Shown here: positions 15,404 to 23,548 of the stretch, one piece after another
How the letters are laid out: every line of letters starts with the position of its first letter
Numbering within the stretch: position 1 is the stretch's first letter
Origin: Planctomycetota bacterium
GTDB lineage: Bacteria > Planctomycetota > J058 > JAJDCP01
Assembly: GCA_029260765.1 (NCBI GenBank)
Contig: JAJDCP010000104.1
Span: 1 to 49,029 of the forward strand
Reading direction: 5' to 3'
DNA length: 49,029 nucleotides
The notes under the pieces: generated by a model
Seen by the model: the letters and a program-made list of their open reading frames with translations, nothing else
What the model was told of the DNA's origin: nothing
Database searches by the model: none
Made by a program: the position numbers and the translations under genes

Positions 15404-18400
15404 ATGTCCAAATCTGCGACAAGTCTGCTGGCCTGTCTGCTGCTTCCGATGCTCGTTTGGGGACAGAGCGCGGCGGATGACCCCGCCCCATTGCTCGAGA
15501 AACTCGGGGAGCTGCCCGGCGTCGAGCACGCCGACTCGACGCTGCTTTGGACGCAAGGCGCCCGAAGTTTTCCGATCGTCGCTGTGGTGGGCGACCGTCC
15601 GGTGCTCGAGACCGCGGTCGGGCAGATCCGGGCGGAGCGCGCGGCCTTCCGCAACCCCGAGGCCCTCGAGACGCTCGACGAGCTGCTCGCGCTGGCGAGC
15701 GCCGCCGGGTTGGGGAGTCAGCCGGGAAGCGACAGCGGCTTCAGCCTGCAAGCCAGCCCGCTGACCGGACTGCGCCTGGCCGGGCCGCAGCAGCTGGTGG
15801 TCTCCGAAGGTGTGCTGCAGCGCATGCCTACGGCGAAGAATCAGGCGGCCGACGAGATCGCACGTCTCAACACGGCGCTCACGGCCCTGGTCGCCGCCCT
15901 GCCGAAGAGTGGTATCGGACCCCTGGCGCAACAGGCGGCGGCTGATTTCCTCGAGCTCTTGCCACTTCCCGACGGCGGACGCGCGATCGACGAGGTCGAA
16001 CCGAGCCTCGCACGGCGCTTGCTACGCTGCGGCTGGCTGTCCGGTATTCCCGCTCTGGCGGCCCTCGAACAAGCACCTGAGCTCGAGCAGGCCGTACAGG
16101 CTGTCTGCGCCCTGCGCCCGGTCGGGGTGTTCGCGGGCCCGGGCATCAGCCTGGTGCGGATGACCGACGCATGGGGAAGCGGTGGTTGGGTGTACAAGAC
16201 TCCCACCCAGACCGCTTACGCGATGCCCAGCGCCCTGCCCATGTACCATTGGCCTGCCCAGGACAGCCTGGGCGAGGCGGTCGTGGTGGTCGAATTGGGC
16301 GATGAGCTGACGGGAAATGGGGGCTCAGCGAGTCTGTGGCACGAGCGCCGCTGCCTGGCGCGCTGGACTGCCGAGACAGGCCTGGAGGCGGACCAGGATC
16401 TCTGGCGCGAGGTCGTCCCCGCGCGGGGTCGAAGGCTCGATGCCAACATCGTCTCGGACTACATGCCCCCCCATATCGTGGTGCGCAACCTGCAGGGGGA
16501 TGTGATCGAGATCCTCAGCGAGGGCGGGCGTCTGCGGCCGCCGGCGGACACTTCCACGGAGGAGGCGCGACGCTTTCTGGCCAATGCTGCCGCGGTGTTG
16601 CCCGATGCACCCGCCATCGATTTGATCGGGCAGTACCTGTTCGCCTACGTCTACGACAGCCCGGACAACACGCTGCCGACTCTGATCGGAAACACCCGGG
16701 TCAAAGGCGAGATCCATCAGGACTCCTTCGAGACCCTGGCCACGGCGGCCGGCGGTGTGTGCCGCGGTGACTGCGACGACCTGTCGGAGCTGTTTGCGAG
16801 CATCGCACAGCTGCAAGGCAAGCTCGTACAGGTGATCAGTCTGCCTATGCATGTCGCGGCCGCGTGGGCCGAAGAACGGGAAGGCGCATGGCACACCTTT
16901 GTGATGCAGACCGGCCCGACCCTCGAGTTTGTCGCGCCCACCTTGCCCGCATCGCTTGAGCAGGCGTTCCGGTCCTTTGATGAGAGCGCGAGCTTCGACG
17001 CCAACGAGATCGAGCTGACTCTGCGCTTCTCTGGCGAAAACACCCGCTCGAGTTGGCTGTTGGGGTACCGGATCTTCGCCGACGTCGAGTACAACCGCTT
17101 CATGCTCGACGTGTGCCGCGACTGGCATTTCCAGACCTACCTGCAGGCTTTCCACAAGATGCAGGGGCTGATCGCCAGCGGCAACCACGACACCGCCAAC
17201 TACCGCGAGCTCTCGGCGCTGGCCTCGCGCACCGGGCAGTTCGCGTTGGCCGTCGACTACCAGGACAAGGTGCTCGAGCGCACCGATGATCCGCGCAGCC
17301 GGCTGACGATGAACCTCGAGCTGATCCGCTATGCGCTCGAGGCAGAACAGAACGAGCGCGCCCACACCCTGGCGCGCGACATCTTGTCGCAGCAGTTGCC
17401 GACGCTGCGCGACCGGATGTCGGATATCGAGGTCGCCCGCCTGGGCCTGGAGCTGGCCGACATCCTGGCCGACGGCGACGCCCTCGAGCTGGCGCGCGAC
17501 TGCCTGGCCGAGACGGTTCTGCCGTTCATCGATGGTCTGCAGCCCTCGATCATCCGCTACGTCAACGGCGGCAACTTCGATGCGGCCCGTTGGCAGGGTG
17601 AGTTGGTGCTCCGCGATCTGCTGCGCAGCAGCGCCTTCGCAGGACTGCGGATGCTCGACCAGCTCGGAAGCGGAGCCCTGCGCGACGATCCGGTCTTGCG
17701 ACGCTTGGCCGCGTCGGCGCAGGTGTATGTCGACCAGTTGCTGACCGTCGATGCCTTCGGCCGGGCAGACCTGCTCAGCCGCTATGCCGCAGCGGCGCGC
17801 TTCTACGAGACTGTGCTGGGGGAAGAAGAGCTCCGCACCCTGGTGTCCCAGACCGACTGGCCTACGGCACCCGACTATGACCATCGCCAGCGGATGGGAG
17901 GTTTGATCCAACTCCCGGCCGATCTTCCCTGGATCAAGGCCTCGGTCTCCTACTGGTATGGGGCGCTGGCAGGGCTGTTTGGAGAAGACCACGAGAACAT
18001 CGATGGCGTGCTCGCCGGCGAGCTGTTTGCCCAGCTGCAAGCCGCCGAGGTTCAGGCGCGCGTGTTGGGGCTGCACAGCCCCAATGCCGAGAGTCAGCTC
18101 GTACTCGCCGGCCTGATCACGGCGCTGGCCCAACAGGATGCCGCCCGCTTGCGCAGCGTGCTGGCCGAGGTCAAGACGCGCGACGACCGCTCTCTGCGCG
18201 AGCAATGCGCGGGCTGGTTGGGTTTGAGCGCGCGCCTGCTCGAGATCGAGTGGTACGACTCGGTGATTGCAATCTGGACCGAGGTGCTGGACTATAAGCC
18301 CAAATACTTCCTGATCGCCTGGCAGGCCGCGATGAATGATGCTCCGCAGCATGCTCTGCTGGTCGCCGAGCGCGCGGTCGACCGGTTTCCAGACGACACA

Positions 18401-18457
18401 GCCTTCATCGAAGAGCTGGAGTTCATGCGCAAGCTGTTCGCCGCACCGAGTCCTTGA
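15404..18457 (+). CDS. Large secreted protein with transglutaminase-like domain
   Basis: 1017 residues with a clear signal peptide (KSATSLLACLLLPMLVWG, cleavage near residue 20-22). A transglutaminase-like core sits near residues 445-495: GGVCRGDCDDLSELFASIAQ with Cys457, then ISLPMHVAAAW with His483 and a Thr/Glu-rich strand after it. Cys and His in this order are the hallmark of the superfamily, which in bacteria includes peptidases and cross-linking enzymes. The C-terminal half is alpha-helical and repeat-like (TPR-like periodicity from about 560). Start ATG 15404 has GAGG upstream and begins the signal peptide; the upstream in-frame extension lacks one. It is followed by the zinc-ribbon gene after 50 bases on the same strand. 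Confidence 0.8.
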   Translation: MSKSATSLLACLLLPMLVWGQSAADDPAPLLEKLGELPGVEHADSTLLWTQGARSFPIVAVVGDRPVLETAVGQIRAERAAFRNPEALETLDELLALASAAGLGSQPGSDSGFSLQASPLTGLRLAGPQQLVVSEGVLQRMPTAKNQAADEIARLNTALTALVAALPKSGIGPLAQQAAADFLELLPLPDGGRAIDEVEPSLARRLLRCGWLSGIPALAALEQAPELEQAVQAVCALRPVGVFAGPGISLVRMTDAWGSGGWVYKTPTQTAYAMPSALPMYHWPAQDSLGEAVVVVELGDELTGNGGSASLWHERRCLARWTAETGLEADQDLWREVVPARGRRLDANIVSDYMPPHIVVRNLQGDVIEILSEGGRLRPPADTSTEEARRFLANAAAVLPDAPAIDLIGQYLFAYVYDSPDNTLPTLIGNTRVKGEIHQDSFETLATAAGGVCRGDCDDLSELFASIAQLQGKLVQVISLPMHVAAAWAEEREGAWHTFVMQTGPTLEFVAPTLPASLEQAFRSFDESASFDANEIELTLRFSGENTRSSWLLGYRIFADVEYNRFMLDVCRDWHFQTYLQAFHKMQGLIASGNHDTANYRELSALASRTGQFALAVDYQDKVLERTDDPRSRLTMNLELIRYALEAEQNERAHTLARDILSQQLPTLRDRMSDIEVARLGLELADILADGDALELARDCLAETVLPFIDGLQPSIIRYVNGGNFDAARWQGELVLRDLLRSSAFAGLRMLDQLGSGALRDDPVLRRLAASAQVYVDQLLTVDAFGRADLLSRYAAAARFYETVLGEEELRTLVSQTDWPTAPDYDHRQRMGGLIQLPADLPWIKASVSYWYGALAGLFGEDHENIDGVLAGELFAQLQAAEVQARVLGLHSPNAESQLVLAGLITALAQQDAARLRSVLAEVKTRDDRSLREQCAGWLGLSARLLEIEWYDSVIAIWTEVLDYKPKYFLIAWQAAMNDAPQHALLVAERAVDRFPDDTAFIEELEFMRKLFAAPSP

Positions 18458-18507
18458 ACCCGGATTGAACGAGCTTGACCCGCTGAGCTAGAAGTTGGGA
18501 GAAACCT

Positions 18508-19986
18508 ATGCAATGTACCGAATGCGGTGTGCCACTCTCTCCGATCAACCAGGACCCCACCTCCGGCACGCTCTGTGTCGGCTGTGTCCGCTCCCAGCCA
18601 CTGGACGATCCGTCCTCCGCCTTTGGCCTTGCTCCCCCATCCAGCTCGCCGCAGAACGACCCATCCAGCGCGTTCGGACTGGCGCCTCCGGTGCTGGACG
18701 ATCCGCAGGAGCCCCCGCAACCGGTCGACGAGCCAGCGCCGGTGCCCGCGATCGTCGAAGAACGCGACGTGGTAGAGTACAACGCCGACGGTGACGACCC
18801 GGCGGGAGTCGGCACAACCTATCTGATGAAGGGCCGCGACCTGATGAAGGCGCTGGCGATCACCAAGCTGAACAAGATCAAGCGCATGTTCTACTCCGAG
18901 CCCTGGGACTGGGGGGACTACGAAGACCTCATCCACCTGGCGCTCGAGTACGAATACGCCCAAAAGCTGAAGCATGGCCTGGCTTACCGCAACCAGCTGC
19001 GCGTTCTGCTGGCGATCCTGAAAGAGAAAGACCGGCTGATCCTGCAAGGGAAACCGGACGCCATCGACAAGCACGTATTGACCGACCTGCGCAACCAGTG
19101 CCTGCGAGAGGTCAAGATCATCCGGCTGGCCTTCACGATCCGGACGAAGGTCGACGTCCAAGGGGGTCAGACCGAGTTTGCCAAGCAGTTGGGGAACATC
19201 GACCTGACCCATGCCTATCCCGACCACCTGCAAAAGCCGTCGAGCAAGTGGTACGCGCCGATCGAAACCCTGTACGACGTGATGGCCTTCAGCAATAGCG
19301 CGCTGGAAAAGCTCCACTACGTCGCCGCCGGTACAGACTTCCTCGCCAGCTGGACAGGTCCTGCCAAATTCGCTCTGGCCCCGCTCGCGGTGACTTTCGA
19401 TGCCCTGCACTACAAAGATGACAAGCGCTCAGAGAAGACCTTCGATGAGTACGTCAAGAAAGAGACCCATTCGCTGCTCGATGAGCCCAAGGATGTGCAG
19501 TGGCAGGCGATGAAAGACGCACGCACCCTGACTTCGCAGCAATTCGCGGCGAAATACGGCGGGCGGGTCAACTGGCCGGTCGTCACGATCGCCAAAAAGG
19601 CCGTCTCAACCCACAAGAAGGGCGCCAAAAAACGCCTGCTGCGTATCGGCGCCACAGTTGTGGGGACGGCGGCTGCGGTTGCAAGTCTGGTGGTCACTGC
19701 GGGCACCGCTTCGATCGCCATCGCGGTGGTCGCTGGCGTGGCAGGTGCCTATCGCGTCAAGACATTTGGCGGGAAGCACATCTCTCGGCTGACCAGCGCG
19801 CAGAAGCGTGAGCTGGCCGCTGAACAGATCATCGATGCGGCGCTGACAGGCGAAGACACGGCCATCGGCATCCTGATGGGATTCGAGGTGGTCAAGAACA
19901 TGCCGGCAGACCTGCTAGCCCTGGACCTGTCGGACTTCTACCTCAGTGCCCGCGAGATCATCAAGACCAAGCTCGGAGTGTCCTGA
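18508..19986 (+). CDS. Zinc-ribbon protein with hydrophobic C-terminal hairpin
   Basis: 492 residues, no family recognised. The N-terminus has a CxxC...CxxC zinc ribbon (Cys3, Cys6, Cys23, Cys26), followed by a Pro/Ser-rich linker with the 10-residue unit DPSSAFGLAP twice. The central 300 residues are mixed alpha-helical. At about 380-416 lies a Gly/Ala/Val-rich hydrophobic region (VVGTAAAVASLVV and IAIAVVAGVAGAY) flanked by Lys-rich sequence, long enough for a helical hairpin in a membrane. Lack of a signal peptide and a zinc ribbon at the start suggest cytoplasmic origin. The gene ends three bases from the convergent kinase gene. Start ATG 18508 has GGGAG upstream. Confidence 0.75.
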   Translation: MQCTECGVPLSPINQDPTSGTLCVGCVRSQPLDDPSSAFGLAPPSSSPQNDPSSAFGLAPPVLDDPQEPPQPVDEPAPVPAIVEERDVVEYNADGDDPAGVGTTYLMKGRDLMKALAITKLNKIKRMFYSEPWDWGDYEDLIHLALEYEYAQKLKHGLAYRNQLRVLLAILKEKDRLILQGKPDAIDKHVLTDLRNQCLREVKIIRLAFTIRTKVDVQGGQTEFAKQLGNIDLTHAYPDHLQKPSSKWYAPIETLYDVMAFSNSALEKLHYVAAGTDFLASWTGPAKFALAPLAVTFDALHYKDDKRSEKTFDEYVKKETHSLLDEPKDVQWQAMKDARTLTSQQFAAKYGGRVNWPVVTIAKKAVSTHKKGAKKRLLRIGATVVGTAAAVASLVVTAGTASIAIAVVAGVAGAYRVKTFGGKHISRLTSAQKRELAAEQIIDAALTGEDTAIGILMGFEVVKNMPADLLALDLSDFYLSAREIIKTKLGVS

Positions 19987-19989
19987 GCC

Positions 19990-22224
19990 TCAGCGCTCTC
20001 CCTGACGGAAGAAGGTCCGGTAGCCATAGCCGACGATCGGCAAGGTCAGGCTGTTGCCACTGAGCTCGTACTCGACCAGCGTGGCATTGCCCCACTCGTC
20101 CGAAAGCTCGACGACACCCGCGCGGACCGGCGTGTAGTAGCCTTGGACGTTCCCGGTGAAGTTGCCACCGGTGTAAGTCTCCAACCTGTAGTTGCCCTTT
20201 TCACCAAAAAACAGGTAGAGCTCGCCGAAGCTCTCAGGTACCTCGGCGCGCCAGTCACCCAACAAGCTACCGCTCTGGCTAGTGCCTGTGCTGGTATTGC
20301 CGCCGTTCCAGGCTTGGCTGCCGCCGCCGGATCCCCATTCGTCCATCATCGCCACCATGCCTGAAATCCCGACGACCAGAAGCACCAAACAGCCGCAGCC
20401 GAACACCCAGGGCATCGCTTTCGAGCGGCCCGCGGGCTTGCCCTGGGGTTTCTGCAGCTTGGGATTCGGTACGGGCCGCGCGGGCTTGAGCTTGGCAGCC
20501 GGGGGAGGCGGCGGCCTGTGAGCTGTCGGCGGCTGCGGTCCGGACGGACGCGGGATCGGCCCCGAATGGCTGCTGGCAGCCTGCACTTCATGAAGCGACG
20601 CGATCACCTCGGTAAAGCTCTGATAGCGGTCTCGCGGCTGCCGCGCCTGGCATTTTTCCAGCACCTCGCCCAGGGCGTCGGAGACCGTCTGCCAGTGCGA
20701 GCGCAGAGGCTGCGCGGTCCCAAACAGAATAAAGCACGCGGCCCGGCCGAAGGCGAATACGTCCGACCACGGCCCAACCGGCGAAGCCAGCTCGCCTTTC
20801 TGCTCTGGAGGCGCGTAGGCCAGGGTCCCAGCGATCTCCTGGCCAAAGACCGTCTGTTGGGCAGCCGAACCGGAGATCGAGCGGCGCAGACTCTCGAGCG
20901 TCTCGGTGCGCAACCCCAGGCCGAAATCGATCAACTTCGGCCAGAAGCTGCCCTCCCGCTCGTGGATCATGATGTTGGCTGGCTTGATGTCTCGGTGGAT
21001 GACCCCCCGCGCATGCGCGGCTGCCAACCCCTCGGCTACCCGCAGCATGACAGGTACGGCGTGGCCCTCCGGCATCGGTCCGCGGCGGGCGACCGCATCG
21101 GCCAGGTCTTCGTCCCCCGCATACTCGGAGACGATGAACGCTCCACGCTGAGCCATCCTGTCCGCCCAACCCCACTCGTAGACCCGGGCCACATGCTCGC
21201 TGGTGATGTCGCGCAGAATCTCGGCCTCGGAGAAGACGTTCTCGGGATCGATGCCGTCGGCGATCAAGGCCTTGACCACGCGGCGTTCTCCGACCTGGTT
21301 GCGGCACAAAAAAGCGATGCCAAAGCCGCCCGCCCCCAGGATGCCCGTCGGTTGGTAGCGATCGCCGTCGAAGAGCTCGGAGTCTGCGGGATTGAGCCGC
21401 ACCGCCTCAAGATAACGCGCCAGCGCCTCTTTCAACTCGCCGGCTTGCAAGTGGGCCAGGAAGGCGTTGTACGCATAGGTGCCCCCCAGTTTGTCATCGC
21501 TGGCCGCCTGCTGCGCTTGCTCGAAACAACGGGAGGCGGCTTTCGCATCCCCGGCAGCCACCAGAACGCTGCCCTGTTGCGCCAGGATCTCTGGCCGGTT
21601 GCGCACCTCTGAAGGGAGGCTGTTGACCTTGGCGAGCACCTCGTGCACCTGGCGCCGCTGGCTCTCGCTGCGCACCGAGACACTGTCTTGCATGCGCAGC
21701 TGGTCGCGCAGCTCGAGGCGTTTGCGCAGATCGAGCAGCAGCGCGACGATCTCCTGCTGTCCGAGGCCCAGGTTGCCATGGGCCTGGCGCACAGCCCCGG
21801 ACAAAACGTCGACCTTGTGGTGGACGACCTTGACCTCACTCAGGATCTCGCGCACATCGCGCTGCAAGAACACCATGATGTCGGGAATGCGCTCGATCTC
21901 GCGCATCGTGCCCTGGATCGAAGCGCGCGCTTCGGGGCTCTGTAGCATCATGCGCTCGAGCTCAGCCTCGGCCTGGGCTGGTGCGACGCCTCGGGCTTCG
22001 AGCATCTTCAGCGTGCGGTCGCCCTGGGCCAGCACCGCCTGCAGCACGGCGTCGATGTTGGCCATTTCTTTGTCGACGCGGATCTTGTCGATGCTGCCGA
22101 GAGCGTCCGCGATCAAGCCGCCGCCGGGAACGCCCAGGTTCTTGCAGCAGAAGACAGCCACCTCGATCGCCAGAGGTCGCAGCTTGCCGGACAGACTCTT
22201 GAAACGTTGAATCCAGCTTGCCAT
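19990..22224 (-). CDS. Membrane Ser/Thr protein kinase with TPR-like region
   Basis: 744 residues. An N-terminal helical domain (1-200) contains KNLGVPGGGLIADALGSIDK; a TPR-like stretch (about 205-285) follows. A protein kinase domain then spans about 285-560: Gly loop GAGGFG (near 295), Lys in VVKAL, HRDIKPAN (near 408), DFGLG (near 432), and APPEQ in the activation segment. After a Pro-rich linker comes one transmembrane helix (about 604-626) and an outer C-terminal domain of about 110 residues, beta-rich (GDWRAEVPESF, YRLETYTGGNFTGN). It probably senses something outside the membrane and phosphorylates cytoplasmic targets. ATG 22224 has AGGA at about eight bases. Targets are unknown. Confidence 0.9.
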   Translation of the reverse strand: MASWIQRFKSLSGKLRPLAIEVAVFCCKNLGVPGGGLIADALGSIDKIRVDKEMANIDAVLQAVLAQGDRTLKMLEARGVAPAQAEAELERMMLQSPEARASIQGTMREIERIPDIMVFLQRDVREILSEVKVVHHKVDVLSGAVRQAHGNLGLGQQEIVALLLDLRKRLELRDQLRMQDSVSVRSESQRRQVHEVLAKVNSLPSEVRNRPEILAQQGSVLVAAGDAKAASRCFEQAQQAASDDKLGGTYAYNAFLAHLQAGELKEALARYLEAVRLNPADSELFDGDRYQPTGILGAGGFGIAFLCRNQVGERRVVKALIADGIDPENVFSEAEILRDITSEHVARVYEWGWADRMAQRGAFIVSEYAGDEDLADAVARRGPMPEGHAVPVMLRVAEGLAAAHARGVIHRDIKPANIMIHEREGSFWPKLIDFGLGLRTETLESLRRSISGSAAQQTVFGQEIAGTLAYAPPEQKGELASPVGPWSDVFAFGRAACFILFGTAQPLRSHWQTVSDALGEVLEKCQARQPRDRYQSFTEVIASLHEVQAASSHSGPIPRPSGPQPPTAHRPPPPPAAKLKPARPVPNPKLQKPQGKPAGRSKAMPWVFGCGCLVLLVVGISGMVAMMDEWGSGGGSQAWNGGNTSTGTSQSGSLLGDWRAEVPESFGELYLFFGEKGNYRLETYTGGNFTGNVQGYYTPVRAGVVELSDEWGNATLVEYELSGNSLTLPIVGYGYRTFFRQGER

Positions 22225-22248
22225 CGGAAATCCTGTGCTGCGCGCCTC

Positions 22249-22593
22249 TCACAGACGCAGAATAGCGAACGGGGTATCTTCACAAACCCGCTGCCGGGAC
22301 GCAAGCCACTGGCAGCCTGCCGAGATCTCGGGAAGCTCGCAGATCTCAATCCCGTCAAGCCACACGCCGCCGCCCGGCTGCGCGTCCCGGCCCGGCACGC
22401 CTTGTACGCTGCTGTCGAGTGCCGCAGGAAGATCATCACGCAGCCCCTTCCCGCACGCAGAGCACGCGCCGAAGGCCTCGCCCGCAAAGCTGCGCTCGCC
22501 GAGCATCTGCAGGGGCCCGAGCATAGCGAGCCGCTCAAGTCCCCGGGCAGCTGCTACAGGCACCTGGCGCTGTTTCAGCAGACCCGCGAGCAC
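22249..22593 (-). CDS. Small Cys-containing protein, probably 5'-truncated
   Basis: From the first ordinary start (GTG 22593) the frame gives 114 residues, including ACSACGKGLRDDLPAALDSS and a terminal VCEDTPFAILRL. It stops 24 bases before the kinase start. The same frame stays open for 51 more codons upstream with good codon usage (PLGFDTIEPTLDG, ADSLAPLCPTHAQIADRG) but without a standard start, until a stop at 22747-22749 inside the palindromic repeat. That suggests the natural N-terminus has been cut or frameshifted by the repeat. No family recognised. An upstream ATG overlapping the stop of the preceding gene (22829) may be the original start. Confidence 0.5.
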   Translation of the reverse strand: MLAGLLKQRQVPVAAARGLERLAMLGPLQMLGERSFAGEAFGACSACGKGLRDDLPAALDSSVQGVPGRDAQPGGGVWLDGIEICELPEISAGCQWLASRQRVCEDTPFAILRL

Positions 22594-22733
22594 TTCCGGC
22601 CAGCGGTGCGGGTATTGCGCCGCGCGGGCGCCGCGATCAGCGATCTGGGCGTGCGTTGGACAGAGGGGTGCGAGAGAGTCGGCATGAACAGCGGGTCCAG
22701 CTCCATCAAGGGTCGGCTCGATGGTGTCGAAAC

Positions 22734-22804
22734 CCAGGGGCAGGGTTTACCCCGCCTGGAGCGAAGCATTCGAGCCCACGGGAAGGGACCAATCTCTTCC
22801 CTAC
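22734..22804. repeat. Paired-palindrome repeat, copy 3
   Basis: The first half is CCAGGGGCAGGG / CCCCGCCTGG around TTTA and the second GGGAAGGGA / TCTTCCCTACC. The spacer GAGCGAAGCATTCGAGCCC is similar to the complement of the copy 2 spacer. It fills the space between the Cys-rich secreted protein gene and the open frame of the small gene below it. Confidence 0.65.
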
Positions 22805-22825
22805 CAGAGCCTGGACAAGCCCGTC

Positions 22826-23437
22826 TCATTGCTGCGTCTTGCAGCTCGGGCAGTACCAGCGCGGAGCAGCCTCGGCGCAACCGGCAAGAAAGACCTCACC
22901 GCGCTCCGCCCGCTCAACCAGCTCGCGGCCGGGCTTGCCATAGACGATGGGGATGCACAGCGCCTGGCAATGCGAACACACATCTTCCTGTGCGGCGATG
23001 ACCTGCTGGCTCGCCAGAGCATAGGTGTACAGTTGACCATCGATCTCGAGCACGACGGCCCGCAACGGGTCTTCGCCGCTGTCTGCAAAAGCAAAGCCCA
23101 AGCCCGGGCCGTACATGCCTTCGCCGAGATTGCCAACGAAGACACGGCTGGCCAGCATGCACCCCGATTGCGTCAGCAGCCAGGCGCGGGCTTCGACCTT
23201 GCCGAGGTCCGGGACGCCGTCGGTATCCCCGAGACTCACCAGCACCTCGGTGTTGCCCCGCCAGTGTTCCAGGCAGCCTACCGGATCGCTGATCTGCCGG
23301 AACAGCACCACGTTGGACACGATGTCGGCGATCCGGGCAGTTCCCAGGTGTTCGTTGTCACGATCATAGGTGAGCTGGTCCGCCGAGACGTTCAGGCAGA
23401 CAAGTGCCACGAGTGCGGTACAAAGAATCGGACGCAT
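22826..23437 (-). CDS. Secreted Cys-rich protein
   Basis: 203 residues. It starts with a signal peptide (MRPILCTALVALVCLNVSA), and the ATG at 23437 is preceded by AGGAGG at seven bases, the strongest ribosome binding site here. The mature part is beta-rich (RIADIVSNVVLFRQI, NTEVLVSLGDTDGVPDLGK, ASRVFVGNLGEGMYGPG). The C-terminus has two CxxC pairs (CSHC and CPSC) with two further Cys between, fitting a metal site or disulfides. No family recognised. The stop overlaps a downstream ATG (ATGA) that may have been the start of the now-damaged next gene. Confidence 0.75.
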   Translation of the reverse strand: MRPILCTALVALVCLNVSADQLTYDRDNEHLGTARIADIVSNVVLFRQISDPVGCLEHWRGNTEVLVSLGDTDGVPDLGKVEARAWLLTQSGCMLASRVFVGNLGEGMYGPGLGFAFADSGEDPLRAVVLEIDGQLYTYALASQQVIAAQEDVCSHCQALCIPIVYGKPGRELVERAERGEVFLAGCAEAAPRWYCPSCKTQQ

Positions 23438-23548
23438 GGGATTTCCTCCTAACTTGGATAGAGGTTGGACCCCATCTGCGCTGCAAGGTTCCAGGAATTT
23501 CTCCCGCCCGCCCTTTCTCGCCATGCGACTGCAAGCGCGAACCGACCC

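Noticed and set aside
16325..18352. 675-codon open frame on the minus strand
   Set aside because: Antisense shadow of the secreted transglutaminase-like gene; no domain seen, and the plus frame has a signal peptide and Cys/His motif.
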